A stretch of DNA of 31,533 nucleotides from a virus. Both the position numbers and the translations under genes were made by a program. The stretch lies in the IMG/VR virus record IMGVR_UViG_3300036652_000714, positions 1 to 31,533 of that record; one strand, given 5' to 3'. Positions 1 to 6,962 of this stretch are shown here, in pieces. The stretch's first letter is position 1. Each line of letters starts with the position of its first letter. Below the pieces are notes generated by a model. The model was not told where the DNA came from and did no database searches. It worked only from the letters and a program-made list of their open reading frames with translations.

Positions 1-1150
1 AGATCAGGCTGGGCAGGTTGGTGGCCGTCAGCGAGCCAGCGCCCGTAAGTGCTGTAGCGAGAATCAGCGAAGGCAGCACAGGAGCCGCCAGAGAGCCAGT
101 GCCCGAGAAGGATGCGGTCGCGGTGTAGAGCGGGCCACCGATGTAGGTCAGGGTGCCTGCACCGGACAGCCCCGCTGTGGTCACCAAGATAGGTGTAGCC
201 GACACTGAGAGGGCGCCAGCGCCGGTGAGGGTAGAAGCAGAAATAAGCGAGAGACCGGAGACGGCTCCGGTCAGAGCACCGGCACCAGTGAGCGCGGTCG
301 CCAGAATCAGGCCCGGCTTGACCGTGCTGGACAGCGTGCCGGAGCCGGTCAGGCTGGAGGCCAGGATCAGGCTGGGCAGGTTGGTGGCCGTCAGCGAGCC
401 AGTGCCAGAGAGCGTGGCCGTAGCGGTGTAGAGCGGGCCACCGACCGAGGTCAAGGAACCCGCACCGGTCAACTGGGGAGTGATGGGGAAGGATGGCAGG
501 TTGGTCGCCGTCAGCGCACCTGCTCCAGAGAGGGCAGCCGTCGTGGCTTCGAAGACGAGCGGGGCCACCGTCAAAGAGCCTGCTCCGGAGAGTGCAGCGG
601 TGGTGACCTCGATCGGCTTCAGGGTCGCGGTCAGGGCACCGGTTCCCGTGAGCGACTGGGCCAGGGTGATCGATAGAGCGGTGACAGCGCCCGACAGCAC
701 CCCCGCCCCTGCCAGGGCCGTCGCCAAAATCAGGCTAGGGGTGTTCGTGGCACTCAGTGCACCCGCGCCGGACAACTGCGGAGTGAGGATCAGGCTGGGC
801 AGGACGGTGGTGCTCAGTGACCCAGCACCTGCCAACTGCGGGGTGATCGAGAAGGAGGGAGTGTTGGTCGCGGTCAGTGCTCCTGCACCGGCCAACTGGG
901 GGGTGATGGGGAAAGAGGGCAGGTTGGCAGCGGTCAGTGCACCGGCTCCGGAGAGGGCAGCAGTCGTGATGACCGAGGGGGTGTTGGTCGCGGTCAGCGC
1001 ACCAGCGCCCCCCATACCGCCAGAAAAGACGATGTTGGGAACGTTGACCGCGGTCAGGCCGCCCGAGCCCGCGAGAGTTGCAGAGGAGGCCAGGCCAGGG
1101 AGCAGAGATGCAGAAAGGGATCCAGAACCTGAAAGCGCCGCGCTGGCTGA
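1..1150 (-). repeat. Coding tandem repeats, 60-nt period
   Basis: About 19 degenerate 60-nt units encode the repeat LxGxGxL-T/S-x4-P-x-LIL. Some stretches are nearly identical in DNA: the sequence at 2-41 recurs at 365-404, and the segment around 121-158 recurs near 423-460. This suggests unit gain, loss or conversion by recombination. One unit (encoding LTGAGALTGAVSGLSLISAS plus one residue) is 21 codons long rather than 20. The array continues past the left window edge. Confidence 0.8.
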
Positions 1151-1822
1151 ATAGGCTGCCGTCGTCCGGGGGTTGAGCACCAACTGGACGCTGATCCAGT
1201 CATCCGAACTGGTGGTCGGAGTTTTCGATCCAGTCGCCGTCCCAGCCCCAGCGGTCAGCGGGGCGTCAGCGGTATAGAGGCTGTAGTTCGAGGAGTCGGT
1301 ATATGAGGTGCGGCCAATGGCTCCTGAGGGGAAGGTGGTGACCGAGCCCCCGTTGAAGCCAGCCCACGCCTCGATCGAGGTGCCGTTCGCGGTCGTAGGG
1401 GTCACGCTGGCGGCGGCAGGCGCAGTCGTACCCGAGGTGTATGCCGTCCAAACGGGCGCGGCCGACACAGGAGTGATGGGGTCGATGCTTGCGTACTGGA
1501 GAATGGCAGTGTTCAAATAGTGGCCGCCCGCAGACGAGTATGTGCTCGTGAAGGTGTAAGTCGAAGGTTCGGCCCCAGAGGCGACTTTCCAGAATACCGA
1601 ACCGGTACCGACCGTGCTGCGGAAGAACGCTGAATCGGCCCGTGTCCACCCGGAGGGCGCAGTCAAGTCGCTCTGAACGCCACCGTTGTGGGAGTTGGTA
1701 AAAACAGCGACAAGAAGGTTGCCGGAGGCGATACTCGCTGGCGCGTTCACCACGATGGTGCCGGTCAGGGAAGATGCGCCAACAACGTGGTTGCTAGAAG
1801 AGGAGACAAAGGTTCCGGGCAC
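1..1822 (-). CDS. Fibre-like surface protein with 20-residue tandem repeats (partial, C-terminus beyond window)
   Basis: This minus-strand frame is open from a GTG at 1822 to the window edge (607 codons seen), so the C-terminus is missing. The start follows a good Shine-Dalgarno site (TAGGAGG, 8 nt spacer) and lies 12 nt after the preceding stop. Residues 1 to about 222 resemble the beta-sandwich module common in phage tail and secreted surface proteins: a TIVVNAP.ASGNLLVA strand pair, then an APSGWT segment and an AEPSTYTFT strand. From about residue 223 on, the protein is built of about 19 degenerate 20-residue units close to LTGAGSLTATNLPSLILATA, alternating Gly/Ala/Ser turns with hydrophobic strands, as in an extended shaft. 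No signal peptide or membrane segment is seen. Its place at the end of the structural operon suggests a tail fibre or virion surface protein; this is inference. Long plus-strand ORFs over the repeats are antisense shadows. Confidence 0.8.
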   Translation of the reverse strand, partial: MPGTFVSSSSNHVVGASSLTGTIVVNAPASIASGNLLVAVFTNSHNGGVQSDLTAPSGWTRADSAFFRSTVGTGSVFWKVASGAEPSTYTFTSTYSSAGGHYLNTAILQYASIDPITPVSAAPVWTAYTSGTTAPAAASVTPTTANGTSIEAWAGFNGGSVTTFPSGAIGRTSYTDSSNYSLYTADAPLTAGAGTATGSKTPTTSSDDWISVQLVLNPRTTAAYSASAALSGSGSLSASLLPGLASSATLAGSGGLTAVNVPNIVFSGGMGGAGALTATNTPSVITTAALSGAGALTAANLPSFPITPQLAGAGALTATNTPSFSITPQLAGAGSLSTTVLPSLILTPQLSGAGALSATNTPSLILATALAGAGVLSGAVTALSITLAQSLTGTGALTATLKPIEVTTAALSGAGSLTVAPLVFEATTAALSGAGALTATNLPSFPITPQLTGAGSLTSVGGPLYTATATLSGTGSLTATNLPSLILASSLTGSGTLSSTVKPGLILATALTGAGALTGAVSGLSLISASTLTGAGALSVSATPILVTTAGLSGAGTLTYIGGPLYTATASFSGTGSLAAPVLPSLILATALTGAGSLTATNLPSLI

Positions 1823-1834
1823 GGCTTACACCTC

Positions 1835-2634
1835 CTACGGGGCGACGTAGTACGTGACCTGCACGAAGACCGAAGTGGATGCCACCGAGTTGGTGTAGTT
1901 CAGAGCCGTCGCGGTCCCGACACGGATCGGAGTGTGGTACGAGGTGGGCGGCGCACTGCTTGTCACAGGGAGGTACTTCGCAGCGAGAGGCACCGTTGCA
2001 GCGCCCGCGAATAGAGACACAAGCGTGGCCGATGCCCCGGAGTTCGTGGCATTGATGTCGGTGATGTAGATCGAGAGCCCCGCGCCCGGAGCGCTGAGGA
2101 AGGCAGCGGCAGTGGTGACCGCAGCCGTGATGGTCGCTGCGGCGTGGCCAATCGTGCCCGTAGCACCCGGTGCAGAGTTCACCACAGTGGTCATCGTGGC
2201 CACCGCGGTCAGGATGGGCGAATCCACGACGGTGCCGATGACAGCGCTGGACGCTGCAAGCGACGGGTTCGGTTCCACCAACGTGGGACCGGGGGCCATG
2301 AGGACCGCGATGGTGCCCGACGTGAAAGCCGAGCAGCGGACACGGAAGTAGGCCACCCCGGGCAGGGCTGCCGTACGATCTGTGCCGTGGTGGAGGCGGT
2401 GACTGCCGTGCCTGGAGTGTTCGTCGCAGACGCGGAGATGGTGCCCGAGGTAGTGGTCTGGCCCCCGCTCTGCGCAATCGAAACCGGAATAGGAGCGGCC
2501 TGCGTACCAAGAAGGTTGCCGGAAGAGTCCGCGATGGTGATGACCTGCTGGTCGGCACTCGCGGTGCCCAAGGCAGTCAGTACACGGATGGGCGTGCCTG
2601 TACCGGCTGTGATCGCTACCGAGGAATCGGCCAT
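1835..2634 (-). CDS. Phage structural (tail-associated?) protein made by putative -1 frameshift
   Basis: Two overlapping ORFs seem to form one protein. The first starts at ATG 2634 (MADSSVAITAG) behind an AGGAAGGA Shine-Dalgarno site. It looks like a good protein up to about residue 93, then turns into Arg/Pro/Ser/Trp-rich sequence typical of a wrong frame, ending at 2209. The -1 frame is well behaved from 2356 (VAYFRVRCSAFTSG) to its stop at 1835. That second part has only a GTG without a Shine-Dalgarno site, so independent initiation is unlikely. A CCCGGGG heptamer in the correct X XXY YYZ phase lies exactly at the junction. Slippage there would give 93 + 173 = 266 residues. The first part is Ser/Thr/Ala-rich; the second has a YFRVRCSAFTSGT strand pattern seen in phage structural proteins. 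A sequencing indel is the main alternative. Plain gene calling would split it into 2209-2634 and 1835-2356. Specific role unknown. Confidence 0.65.
2356..2362 (-). other. Putative -1 ribosomal slippery site CCCGGGG
   Basis: Read on the minus strand in the phase of the gene starting at 2634, the bases are C CCG GGG. This is a canonical X XXY YYZ heptamer: after a -1 slip the P-site pairs CCC and the A-site still pairs GGG. The next codon in the new frame is GTG, continuing into VAYFRVR. It coincides with the point where coding character switches frames. Confidence 0.55.
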
Positions 2635-2673
2635 GGGCCTGGTCCTTCCTAAATCTTGTTCTGCCTAGGACCG

Positions 2674-2706
2674 AAAAGGGGCCGACCGCTCGTGGCAGTC
2701 GGCCCC
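2674..2706 (-). terminator. Rho-independent terminator
   Basis: On the minus strand GGGGCCGAC (2706-2698) pairs with GTCGGCCCC (2686-2678) over an 11-nt loop, followed directly by TTTT (2677-2674). It lies 20 nt past the stop of the gene at 2726-3091 and before the gene starting at 2634. This is the only hairpin in the window with a clear U-tract. Confidence 0.8.
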
Positions 2707-2725
2707 CAGTCAGCGTTCCCCCGGA

Positions 2726-3091
2726 TCAGGTCTGGGTGTAGGTCGGGGTGATCTGGTAGGTCCCCTGCGACGCGAAGTTCTGCGAGGTGATCGAGACCGA
2801 GTCCTGCACGTCCGCGGTGGCCGCAGTACCGGAGGTGGTCACACCGAAGTACGTCACCGTCGTGCCCGAAGCGATGTCGAAGGTGACCGCAGTCGAGGAG
2901 ACGACACCGGCAGCCGGGGAGCCCCAGGCGAGCACCTTCCGTGCATAGGCGGGAGAACCACCCGTGCACTCGTTGGAAGCAGTGTTCGACGCACCGGAGG
3001 CCGGACCGGCGCCGGTGAAGAGAGCGCCGTACACCGCCGCGCCCTTGTAGGCGTTCGCGAGGGTGTTCAGCATCGTGTTGTTGCGTACCAT
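2726..3091 (-). CDS. Small phage structural protein, 121 aa
   Basis: The start ATG 3091 is preceded by GGAGGGCTGATCC and lies 3 nt after the upstream stop. The pattern is familiar from many actinophage proteins: an N-terminal helix with LANAYKGAAVYGALFTG, then GGSPAYARKVLAWG, a strand AVTFDIASGTTVTYFGV, and a C-terminal FASQGTYQITPTYT. Such proteins are usually found near head-tail and tail genes and are annotated as putative minor tail or structural proteins. No catalytic motif is visible. It is followed by a strong terminator, so it closes the transcription unit that includes the small gene at 3095-3328. Virion location is inferred from context and family pattern. Confidence 0.75.
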   Translation of the reverse strand: MVRNNTMLNTLANAYKGAAVYGALFTGAGPASGASNTASNECTGGSPAYARKVLAWGSPAAGVVSSTAVTFDIASGTTVTYFGVTTSGTAATADVQDSVSITSQNFASQGTYQITPTYTQT

Positions 3092-3094
3092 GGA

Positions 3095-3328
3095 TCAGCC
3101 CTCCTGCGGGGGATTGGTGGCAGCAACCACGTCATACGTGCCGTCGGCCCCAGCGGGGCCATCGTCCGGCTCGTCTCCGACCGTGACGGCCTGCCAGCGA
3201 GTCTTCGCGTCGGCCACGTACTCATCGATGTGCTCGATGTCTACGAAGTCCTCAGCCTGGTGAATCTCCACCCCGTTTGCGGTGGCGACGGCATTGGTCA
3301 TTGTGACCCTGCGCCTATCGAGTGCCAT
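3095..3328 (-). CDS. Small acidic hypothetical protein, 77 aa
   Basis: ATG 3328 follows a GGAAGG Shine-Dalgarno site with a 7-nt spacer. The protein begins MALDRRRVTMTNAVATANGV and continues with an acidic, Asp/Glu-rich centre (EDFVDIEHIDEYVADAK) and a Gly/Ala/Pro-rich end. No motif is recognised. A promoter-like element (3371-3382) lies 42 nt upstream, so this may be the first gene of a short unit with 2726-3091. A short GC-rich inverted repeat (AGCCC/GGGCT, 3351-3363) lies in the leader. Function unknown; a small head-tail module protein by position. Confidence 0.7.
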   Translation of the reverse strand: MALDRRRVTMTNAVATANGVEIHQAEDFVDIEHIDEYVADAKTRWQAVTVGDEPDDGPAGADGTYDVVAATNPPQEG

Positions 3329-3370
3329 GAGTTACCTTCCGATTGGGTCCAGCCCTGAGGGCTCCCTCTC

Positions 3371-3382
3371 TACAATCGGCAG
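3371..3382 (-). promoter_or_regulatory. Promoter-like element, variant (CTGCCGATTGTA)
   Basis: Variant of the recurring CTGCCGATAGTA element with one changed base. It sits between the stop at 3395 and the start at 3328, 42 nt before that ATG, which has its own Shine-Dalgarno site. Confidence 0.45.
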
Positions 3383-3394
3383 GAGAGAAATGAC

Positions 3395-4117
3395 CTACTC
3401 GAAGAAGCCCTGCTGGTCGTTCGGGTACTCGATACCTTCCGCTGACCCACTGATGATGGAGGCCTGCGGGGGAGCGGACGGCTGCGGCTGGCCTGCGATG
3501 TAGATCGGAACGTTCCCATAGCCCTGAGCCGGGTCCCAGCCGATCCCGCCCAGGCCGCCCATGGAGAAGTCGAAGAGGTTCAGGTCGGAAGGCGAAAGCA
3601 TCCGACGGTTGAGGCCCTGGGCCGTCACCAGCGGAGCATCATGCTCCATGATTTCGATGCCCCCATTGAGGAACTGTCCACGCGCCGAGTTCTTGAGTCC
3701 GAGGGTGTCCACCGCGATGTCGAACCACATGCAGCCCGTGACGGAGCCCATGATGGCCGAGCGCGTCATCTTGGCGAAAGTGTTGCCCTGCAACTTCAAC
3801 GATGCCGTGGACACCGAGCGGCTGTACGACTTCATGTAGTGGTACGAGCCGATGCTCTCGGAGTTGATCGGAGAGGCAACGATCTGCTGGAACGGCTGCT
3901 GAAGAATGAGTTCGTCCGCTAGAGCGATGATGCCGTACCTGGCGATCTGGGCCGCGTCCGGATCCGTCGGGTAGAGGTCGTCCGAGATGCCCGTGGCAAT
4001 CTTGAAGAGGAGGGCTGCCTGGTGCAGCGCCATCGTAGAGAAGGGAACTGGGTAGGAGGAGATGTCCCTACCCGAGAAGTCAGCGACATCTTGGGCGGTG
4101 AAAGTCGGGTAGGGCAT
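3395..4117 (-). CDS. Probable head-tail connector/structural protein, 240 aa
   Basis: ATG 4117 is preceded by GAGGTAACCG and lies 11 nt after the upstream stop. The N-terminus (YPTFTAQDVADFSGR.) and the alpha-helical first half (HQAALLFKIATGISDDLYP, then QIARYGIIALADELILQQPFQQ) resemble head-tail adaptor proteins, which start with a short domain for building a ring under the portal. A Ser-rich segment (SYSRSVSTASLKLQGN) follows, then a C-terminal part rich in Gly, Pro and Gln. Downstream of the capsid gene and upstream of probable tail genes, an adaptor or connector is the expected product here. This is inferred from position and general pattern; no diagnostic motif is present. Confidence 0.65.
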   Translation of the reverse strand: MPYPTFTAQDVADFSGRDISSYPVPFSTMALHQAALLFKIATGISDDLYPTDPDAAQIARYGIIALADELILQQPFQQIVASPINSESIGSYHYMKSYSRSVSTASLKLQGNTFAKMTRSAIMGSVTGCMWFDIAVDTLGLKNSARGQFLNGGIEIMEHDAPLVTAQGLNRRMLSPSDLNLFDFSMGGLGGIGWDPAQGYGNVPIYIAGQPQPSAPPQASIISGSAEGIEYPNDQQGFFE

Positions 4118-4128
4118 CGGTTACCTCA

Positions 4129-4770
4129 CTAGCGGATGACGGGTGCAGCGCGGTTGCGCCGACGCTCGGCTTCGGCAGCGGTCTTGGCCGCTGCAATCTC
4201 CTCGGGGTCGGAGAGCACAGAGGTGTCTCCCCACTTCTTGCCACGCCACGGACCACGCTTGATGTACTGGGCGCCCCAGCGCTCGAACTGCGCGTCGATG
4301 TCGTCCAGCATGTCCAGCCAGGAGACGCCGTTGCGGTCCTTGGTCTGCTCGTAGGCCTCGGAGCCGACGACGAACTCAATCTCCTGGCCGCGGTACCAGA
4401 CGACACCCATGGCGATCAGGCCGTCCTCGCAGACATGAAGAAGAATTCGCTCTCCCTCACCTGAGGCTTCCTCCCACTCGGTGTCAGCGTCGTCCGCCTC
4501 CTGGCTACGACGGCGAGCGAGTTGGTCTTCGAGGTCGCGGATCTTCTTCTGGTCCGGCGTCAACTGGCTCTCGGGAGTGGGCCGAGCGTTCTTCTTCGGG
4601 GCGGGCTTGGCGAGTTCAGCCTGGAGTTCGCGGATGCGACGCTCTTCAGCCGACTCGGCAGGGACCATCTCCGGGTGCTCCGAGACGACAGCCGCAGCCA
4701 CGTCCTCATCGGTGCCGAGAAGATCGTCTAGATCCAGCGGCTCCTCTGAGCCTGAATTACGTGCGGGCAC
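4129..4770 (-). CDS. Acidic coiled-coil hypothetical protein, 213 aa
   Basis: The start is GTG 4770 with a perfect AGGAGG site and a 4-nt spacer. Residues 1 to about 50 are acidic (EEPLDLDDLLGTDEDVA). Residues about 40-90 are charged helix with heptad-like spacing (RRIRELQAELAK, KKIRDLEDQLARR). A compact C-terminal domain follows, containing ILLHVCEDGLIAMGVVWYRG and GSEAYEQTKDRNGVSWLDML. The end is Arg/Ala-rich. The layout resembles small head-module proteins found after the capsid gene in actinophages, but I do not recognise a named family. A promoter-like element lies 16 nt upstream of the start, so the gene probably opens the unit that continues with 3395-4117. Confidence 0.7.
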   Translation of the reverse strand: MPARNSGSEEPLDLDDLLGTDEDVAAAVVSEHPEMVPAESAEERRIRELQAELAKPAPKKNARPTPESQLTPDQKKIRDLEDQLARRRSQEADDADTEWEEASGEGERILLHVCEDGLIAMGVVWYRGQEIEFVVGSEAYEQTKDRNGVSWLDMLDDIDAQFERWGAQYIKRGPWRGKKWGDTSVLSDPEEIAAAKTAAEAERRRNRAAPVIR

Positions 4771-4786
4771 GTTTCCTCCTTGTTGG

Positions 4787-4798
4787 TACTATCGGCGG
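4787..4798 (-). promoter_or_regulatory. Promoter-like element (CCGCCGATAGTA)
   Basis: A strict copy of the recurring element (core CCGATAGT) in the gap between genes. It ends 16 nt before the GTG at 4770, with AGGAGG in between. If GATAGT is a -10 box, transcription would start about 7 nt downstream and give a short leader containing the ribosome site. Confidence 0.6.
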
Positions 4799-4823
4799 TT
4801 CGCCGCACATATAGTATGGGTGA

Positions 4824-4850
4824 CCAGAGTCTTCTTGTTGTAAACTCTGG
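4824..4850 (-). terminator. Weak hairpin, possible terminator
   Basis: CCAGAGT (4850-4844 on the minus strand) pairs with ACTCTGG (4830-4824) over a 13-nt loop, just after the stop at 4855. There is no U-tract, so termination is uncertain; it could instead be a regulatory structure upstream of the element at 4787-4798. Confidence 0.3.
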
Positions 4851-4854
4851 AGAA

Positions 4855-5208
4855 TTACTTCTGTCGGAGCACTCCGATGTTGATCACACCGGTGGTCTGG
4901 GGGACCACGACGATCTGTGACGTGTCGGTTCCCTCGGTCACGCGTAGAGAGTTCACGTCCCTCTTCACGGTGAGACGAGAGCCGTTCGGTAGATCGAAAT
5001 CTACTCCGGTGCCCTCGGGGATGAACTGTCTGATCTGCTCCCCACCCGCATCCTCACGCCGGATGGAGACAGTGGTCTGTTCCTTCCCGACGAGACGGGC
5101 GACGGTGGCGAGTAGGCGATCTATCTCCTCCTGCGCCCCCTTGAGTTCTTCCTTGGCCCACGCAGGTAGGTCATGAAACCGCTGGTCGTACGCTCGCATT
5201 CCTGGCAT
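4855..5208 (-). CDS. Hypothetical protein, 117 aa, with N-terminal helix and beta-rich C-terminus
   Basis: I chose ATG 5208 (MPGMRAYDQRF) over the in-frame GTG at 5223. No Shine-Dalgarno site precedes either, but a CATAGT box lies exactly 6 nt before ATG 5208, matching the spacing of other predicted leaderless starts here. The N-terminal half is helical and charged (LPAWAKEELKGAQEEIDRLLATVARLV). The C-terminal half alternates strands and turns (VDFDLPNGSRLTVKRDVNSLRVT, then QIVVVPQTTGVINIGVL). I do not recognise the family. It stands alone between a terminator-like hairpin on its downstream side and a strong hairpin (5272-5311) upstream, so it is probably its own transcription unit. A small virion accessory or regulator are both possible. 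Confidence 0.65.
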   Translation of the reverse strand: MPGMRAYDQRFHDLPAWAKEELKGAQEEIDRLLATVARLVGKEQTTVSIRREDAGGEQIRQFIPEGTGVDFDLPNGSRLTVKRDVNSLRVTEGTDTSQIVVVPQTTGVINIGVLRQK

Positions 5209-5214
5209 GCATAC

Positions 5215-5220
5215 ACTATG
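5215..5220 (-). promoter_or_regulatory. Putative -10 box CATAGT for a leaderless gene
   Basis: CATAGT ends 6 nt before ATG 5208 and lies in GGTGCATAGTGT, a degenerate match to the recurring TGCCGATAGTA element. It follows the hairpin at 5272-5311. Confidence 0.35.
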
Positions 5221-5271
5221 CACCCGACACGCCGAGAAGAGAAGTTGATTTCTTCTTTTACCAGACAGCGC

Positions 5272-5311
5272 GAAGGCCCCTCATGCACCGTCCGGAGCAC
5301 TCGGGGCCTTC
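5272..5311 (-). terminator. Hairpin terminator, GAAGGCCCC/GGGGCCTTC
   Basis: A 9-bp perfect stem (5272-5280 with 5303-5311) encloses a 22-nt loop. It lies 42 nt past the stop of the gene at 5354-5659. No run of U follows on the minus strand. The arm sequence AAGGCCCC is shared with the hairpins at 5704 and 30136, which supports a common role as phage terminators. Confidence 0.55.
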
Positions 5312-5353
5312 ACTTCTTCGGGCTAGTGCCCGTTGCAGGCGTCAGCCTACCAC

Positions 5354-5659
5354 TCAGACGGCGGGCGGGGTGGGTGCGGGGGCGGGCGCGGGGGCCGGAG
5401 CCACGGGCACGTCACCCTTGATGCGGGCCACGGCCGCGTCGAGCGCCGTGAAGTTGAGCGCGGCAGCCTGCGGCTGGCTCTTCAGCGCCGCAATCTCCGC
5501 CTCCACAGCGGTGAGGCCATCGGTGAGCGCCTGAACGTCGGCGTCGAGGTGGGTCTGGTCGTCGGACATGTGATGAATCTCCCTCCGCAGAGCGCGTAAC
5601 TCTGCGCTGATGTTCCGCATCCACTTCAGTAGAAGGTCGCGGTGTTCGTTTTCGAACAT
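5354..5659 (-). CDS. Small coiled-coil protein with Ala-Pro tail, 101 aa
   Basis: ATG 5659 begins MFENEHRDLLLKWMRNI. Residues 1 to about 62 form a long charged helix with heptad spacing (LRALRREIHHMS, then DADVQALTDGLTAVEAEIAALKS). The C-terminus is an Ala-Pro dipeptide run ending PTPPAV. Similar short coiled-coil proteins with a Pro tail are common next to capsid genes of actinophages; their role is unsettled. No Shine-Dalgarno site is evident, but a TAGGGT box ends exactly 6 nt before the ATG, which suggests a leaderless transcript. The gene is flanked by hairpins at 5704-5734 and 5272-5311, so it is likely a one-gene unit. Confidence 0.7.
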   Translation of the reverse strand: MFENEHRDLLLKWMRNISAELRALRREIHHMSDDQTHLDADVQALTDGLTAVEAEIAALKSQPQAAALNFTALDAAVARIKGDVPVAPAPAPAPAPTPPAV

Positions 5660-5665
5660 GCCACC

Positions 5666-5671
5666 ACCCTA
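5666..5671 (-). promoter_or_regulatory. Putative -10 box TAGGGT for a leaderless gene
   Basis: TAGGGT fits the actinobacterial TANNNT -10 pattern and ends 6 nt before ATG 5659. No clear -35 TTGAC at 17 nt is seen. Confidence 0.35.
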
Positions 5672-5703
5672 CACCACACAAGTGAACAATTGCTGTACCA
5701 CGA

Positions 5704-5734
5704 GAAAGGCCCCGGTGGTTAGCCGGGGCCTTTC
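5704..5734 (-). terminator. Hairpin terminator after the major capsid gene
   Basis: A perfect 12-bp stem, GAAAGGCCCCGG (5704-5715) with CCGGGGCCTTTC (5723-5734), closes a 7-nt loop. It lies 15 nt past the capsid stop, where termination of the highly expressed capsid transcript is expected. On the minus strand the stem ends in TTTC, giving only a short U-run. Confidence 0.7.
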
Positions 5735-5749
5735 ACTAGAGCATCATGC

Positions 5750-6793
5750 TCACGGAGCGGTGACATCCGCGACGTAGACGATCTGCTCGGGGCGCGTGAT
5801 GATCGGGAGCACGTTCCACTCCAGCAGGTACTGACGGGCCGAGGGGTCCTTCTCCTGCCAGGTCTTCGCGTACTTGCCGGTGAACCCGTCCGGGGCCTCA
5901 TCGTCGGCCGTCGGGCCCTGGATGAGTTCGAACGGACGGTTGTCCTGGAGGTTGGCGACGACGAGAGCGTTGTCCGGGAGGAACATCTGCTCCTGGCCGG
6001 GGTTGGTCGGGTTGGCCGTGTAGGCGGCGCCGGTGGCGTCGTACACGTTCTCCTGAACCTGCCAGTCGAGGCCCATGAACCCCGGCAGCGTGCCGTTGCT
6101 GTAGTACATGTCCTTCATGCGGTCGCTCAGCAGCGTTCCGGGCTGGGTGCCGGTGTTGGCGAAGGCGTTGAAGATGTACGCCAGGGTGGGCTCAGTCGCG
6201 TACGCGACCTGGGCCTGGACGCGGCCATCACGGCGGATGAGGCGCTTGATGGCGCGGATGTCCGACATGATCTGGATGGCGGTCGCGGAAGCCCAGGAGG
6301 CGACGACCCTCGGCTTGTGCGTCGAGAGGAACTTGTAGTTCACGCTCGCCTGCACGTCCGGGTAGTCCAGGGTGATCTGGCCCGTCAGGGACTGCCAGAG
6401 CAGGAACTCCGCGAAGTTGTCGAACCGTGTGTTGAGGTCCTGAATCTCGCGAAGAACAGCAGCCTCAGCGTTGACCTTGGCGAGTTCGGACGTGTTGTTC
6501 GCAGCCTGGCGCAGCCAGTGGAGCGTGGTCGGCTCGAAGACCTTCTTCTCCCGGAGGTAGATGAAGGCAGCCGACTGGCTCTCGCGACCGAGCCGGGGCA
6601 CGACGTGCGCCTCGGAGTTCGGGACGTTGGGCCGCGCGATGGCGCGCGAACCGCGGATGACCTCCCACTGGGCCGTGGGGAACGGCCACGGGGTCTTCTG
6701 AACGGAGTTCAGCAGCGTCAGATTCTCCGGCGTCGTGAACTTCTGAATCACGCCCATCAGTACGACGGGCTGGAGAAGCGAAATGACGGACAT
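5750..6793 (-). CDS. Major capsid protein, gpE-like
   Basis: At 347 residues it has the usual length for the lambda gpE capsid family and starts at ATG 6793 behind an AAAGGAAAG ribosome site. It forms the icosahedral shell. Supporting features are an N-terminal region with LLNSVQKTPWPFPTAQWEVIRG, a central helix-rich stretch (RQAANNTSELAKVNAEAAVLREIQDL), a shell-domain segment with KFLSTHKPRVVASW and DIRAIKRLIRRDGRV, and the typical C-terminal strand EWNVLPIITRPEQIVYVADV. It follows the decoration protein and protease/scaffold genes, the standard order for this capsid type, and is followed by a strong hairpin. The 169-nt gap upstream (6794-6962) carries the ribosome site and a short palindrome GACACCGTGGTGTC but no clear promoter element, so it is probably transcribed with its upstream neighbour. 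Confidence 0.9.
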   Translation of the reverse strand: MSVISLLQPVVLMGVIQKFTTPENLTLLNSVQKTPWPFPTAQWEVIRGSRAIARPNVPNSEAHVVPRLGRESQSAAFIYLREKKVFEPTTLHWLRQAANNTSELAKVNAEAAVLREIQDLNTRFDNFAEFLLWQSLTGQITLDYPDVQASVNYKFLSTHKPRVVASWASATAIQIMSDIRAIKRLIRRDGRVQAQVAYATEPTLAYIFNAFANTGTQPGTLLSDRMKDMYYSNGTLPGFMGLDWQVQENVYDATGAAYTANPTNPGQEQMFLPDNALVVANLQDNRPFELIQGPTADDEAPDGFTGKYAKTWQEKDPSARQYLLEWNVLPIITRPEQIVYVADVTAP

Positions 6794-6962
6794 CTCGACT
6801 TTCCTTTCGGATAGATGGGGTTGATGTCAGCGACACCGTGGTGTCCGACCTGCGCCCTCCCGCGAAAGGAGTCACTTGGCTGGTCTATTGAGTGGCTTTC
6901 GGGCCGCTCACGGATTGGCAGGGATTGCGCCCTGCCGCACCGTCAACTTCCCGATGTCAGAA

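Noticed and set aside
1-1150. Repeat array considered as CRISPR or non-coding satellite
   Set aside because: Units have a 60-nt period with no distinct spacers, and the minus frame is open throughout, so they are protein-coding repeats.
153-1154. Plus-strand ORFs at 153-431 and 480-1154 rich in VAVSAPAPE repeats
   Set aside because: They are antisense shadows of the minus-strand 20-residue repeat gene. They have no Shine-Dalgarno site, and the periodicity comes from the real frame.
1794-2558. 254-aa minus-strand ORF at 1794-2558
   Set aside because: Its Arg/His/Pro/Cys-rich composition is typical of an off-frame reading. The two frames used by the frameshift gene explain the region.
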